Positions 5,311-5,543 of a DNA stretch of 5,543 nt are shown one piece after another. Positions within the stretch are counted from its first letter, which is position 1; each line of letters begins with the position of its first letter. Source of the DNA: Anaerolineaceae bacterium (GTDB lineage: Bacteria; Chloroflexota; Anaerolineae; Anaerolineales; Anaerolineaceae); assembly GCA_030620065.1 (NCBI GenBank), contig JAUXFJ010000118.1, positions 1 through 5,543 of the forward strand, written 5' to 3'. The translations under genes were made by a program, and so were the position numbers. Under the pieces are notes generated by a model. That model made no database searches. It had not been told where the DNA came from and saw only the letters and a program-made list of their open reading frames with translations.

Positions 5311-5338
5311 TAGGGAGAGACTCCCGCAGGAGTCCCTA
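5311..5338. repeat. GC-rich hairpin downstream of the SPFH gene
   Basis: GACTCC (5319-5324) and GGAGTC (5329-5334) form a 6-bp stem with loop CGCA. TAGG (5311-5314) and CCTA (5335-5338) extend it across a 4-nt bulge. It lies 13 nt after the SPFH stop codon on the - strand and is followed by TATAAACCC rather than a T run. It could be a weak or factor-assisted terminator, an mRNA 3'-end stabiliser, or one copy of a dispersed palindrome. Confidence 0.5.
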
Positions 5339-5351
5339 CTATTGAAATGTG

Positions 5352-5543
5352 CTACTCTAATTCTTTTTCAGCAAGTTTGGCAAGCGAGACCATCCCGCTC
5401 AACCCACCCAGGTTCATGGTATCAACAGCGCTGCTGGGGACGATCACCATGGCGCCTTTTTCCTTGAGGCCTTCGAACAGCATGTTCATGGCTCGCAGGT
5501 GCATGGCAGTGGGGTTGTTGATATACGCTTTTGAAGCTTCCGC
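5352..5543 (-). CDS. SPFH/stomatin-like (slipin) protein, C-terminal end only
   Basis: The frame is open from the right edge to a TAG at 5352-5354, giving 63 residues; the start lies outside the window. The pattern AEASKAYINNPTAMHLRAMN, then LFEGLKEKGAMVIVPSSAV, then NLGGLSG, matches the end of the SPFH (stomatin/prohibitin/flotillin) domain of bacterial slipins. There the AEAxxxY..NPxALxLR helix precedes a short VIVPSS strand. Such proteins form membrane-associated oligomers involved in membrane organisation or protease control, and are often paired with a NfeD protein. The partner is not visible here; it could be upstream, outside the window. The SPFH assignment is confident, the specific role is not. 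Confidence 0.85.
   Translation of the reverse strand, partial: AEASKAYINNPTAMHLRAMNMLFEGLKEKGAMVIVPSSAVDTMNLGGLSGMVSLAKLAEKELE

Noticed and set aside
5307..5312. TATAAA on the - strand as a -10 for the small paralogue
   Set aside because: A start here would fall at about the ATG, leaving almost no leader, and no -35 is visible.

Overview
This is a bacterial chromosomal window of moderate GC content. It carries one partial gene on the + strand at the left edge, then eight genes on the - strand. The small proteins fit an Anaerolineae-like Chloroflexota member best: a paralogous pair with a conserved WEFKIV domain, an Ig/membrane/zinc-ribbon protein, and an SPFH protein. That placement is an inference from gene style; no taxonomic marker is present.

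Layout. Positions 1-407 hold the 3' end of an unrecognised + strand gene. It converges on the - strand genes at a likely bidirectional terminator (433-460). On the - strand, reading right to left, come: the C-terminal end of a stomatin/prohibitin (SPFH) protein (5352-5543); a small membrane protein (4883-5287); a DUF2082-type zinc-ribbon protein (4565-4789); a larger paralogue of that small membrane protein (4028-4549); a 104-bp intergenic region; and a tightly coupled four-gene operon. The operon encodes a YhfC-family intramembrane protease (2961-3923), an ABC ATPase (2030-2968), an ABC-2 permease (1240-2037), and an Ig-like/transmembrane/zinc-ribbon protein (476-1237). The first three operon genes overlap by 8 nt at each junction, and the fourth starts 2 nt after the permease stop codon.

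The most striking element is in the 104-bp gap upstream of the operon. It holds two exact copies of the 16-bp sequence TGTTTCACGTGAAACA, the consensus parS site bound by ParB/Spo0J in chromosome segregation. They lie at 3935-3950 and 3992-4007, 57 bp centre to centre, and the second sits inside a perfect 30-bp palindrome (3985-4014). This points to a chromosomal centromere locus, usually found in the origin-proximal part of a chromosome, although no replication or parAB gene is in view. The sites also bracket the only good -10 element for the operon, so ParB loading and operon transcription may interfere with each other.

How the genes may work together. The ATPase and permease should form a NatAB/ABC-2 type exporter. 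The co-transcribed membrane protease and the Ig/zinc-ribbon protein are plausible partners, but their substrate is unknown. The upstream cluster (SPFH protein, two paralogues, zinc ribbon) looks like a separate membrane-associated set of unknown function.
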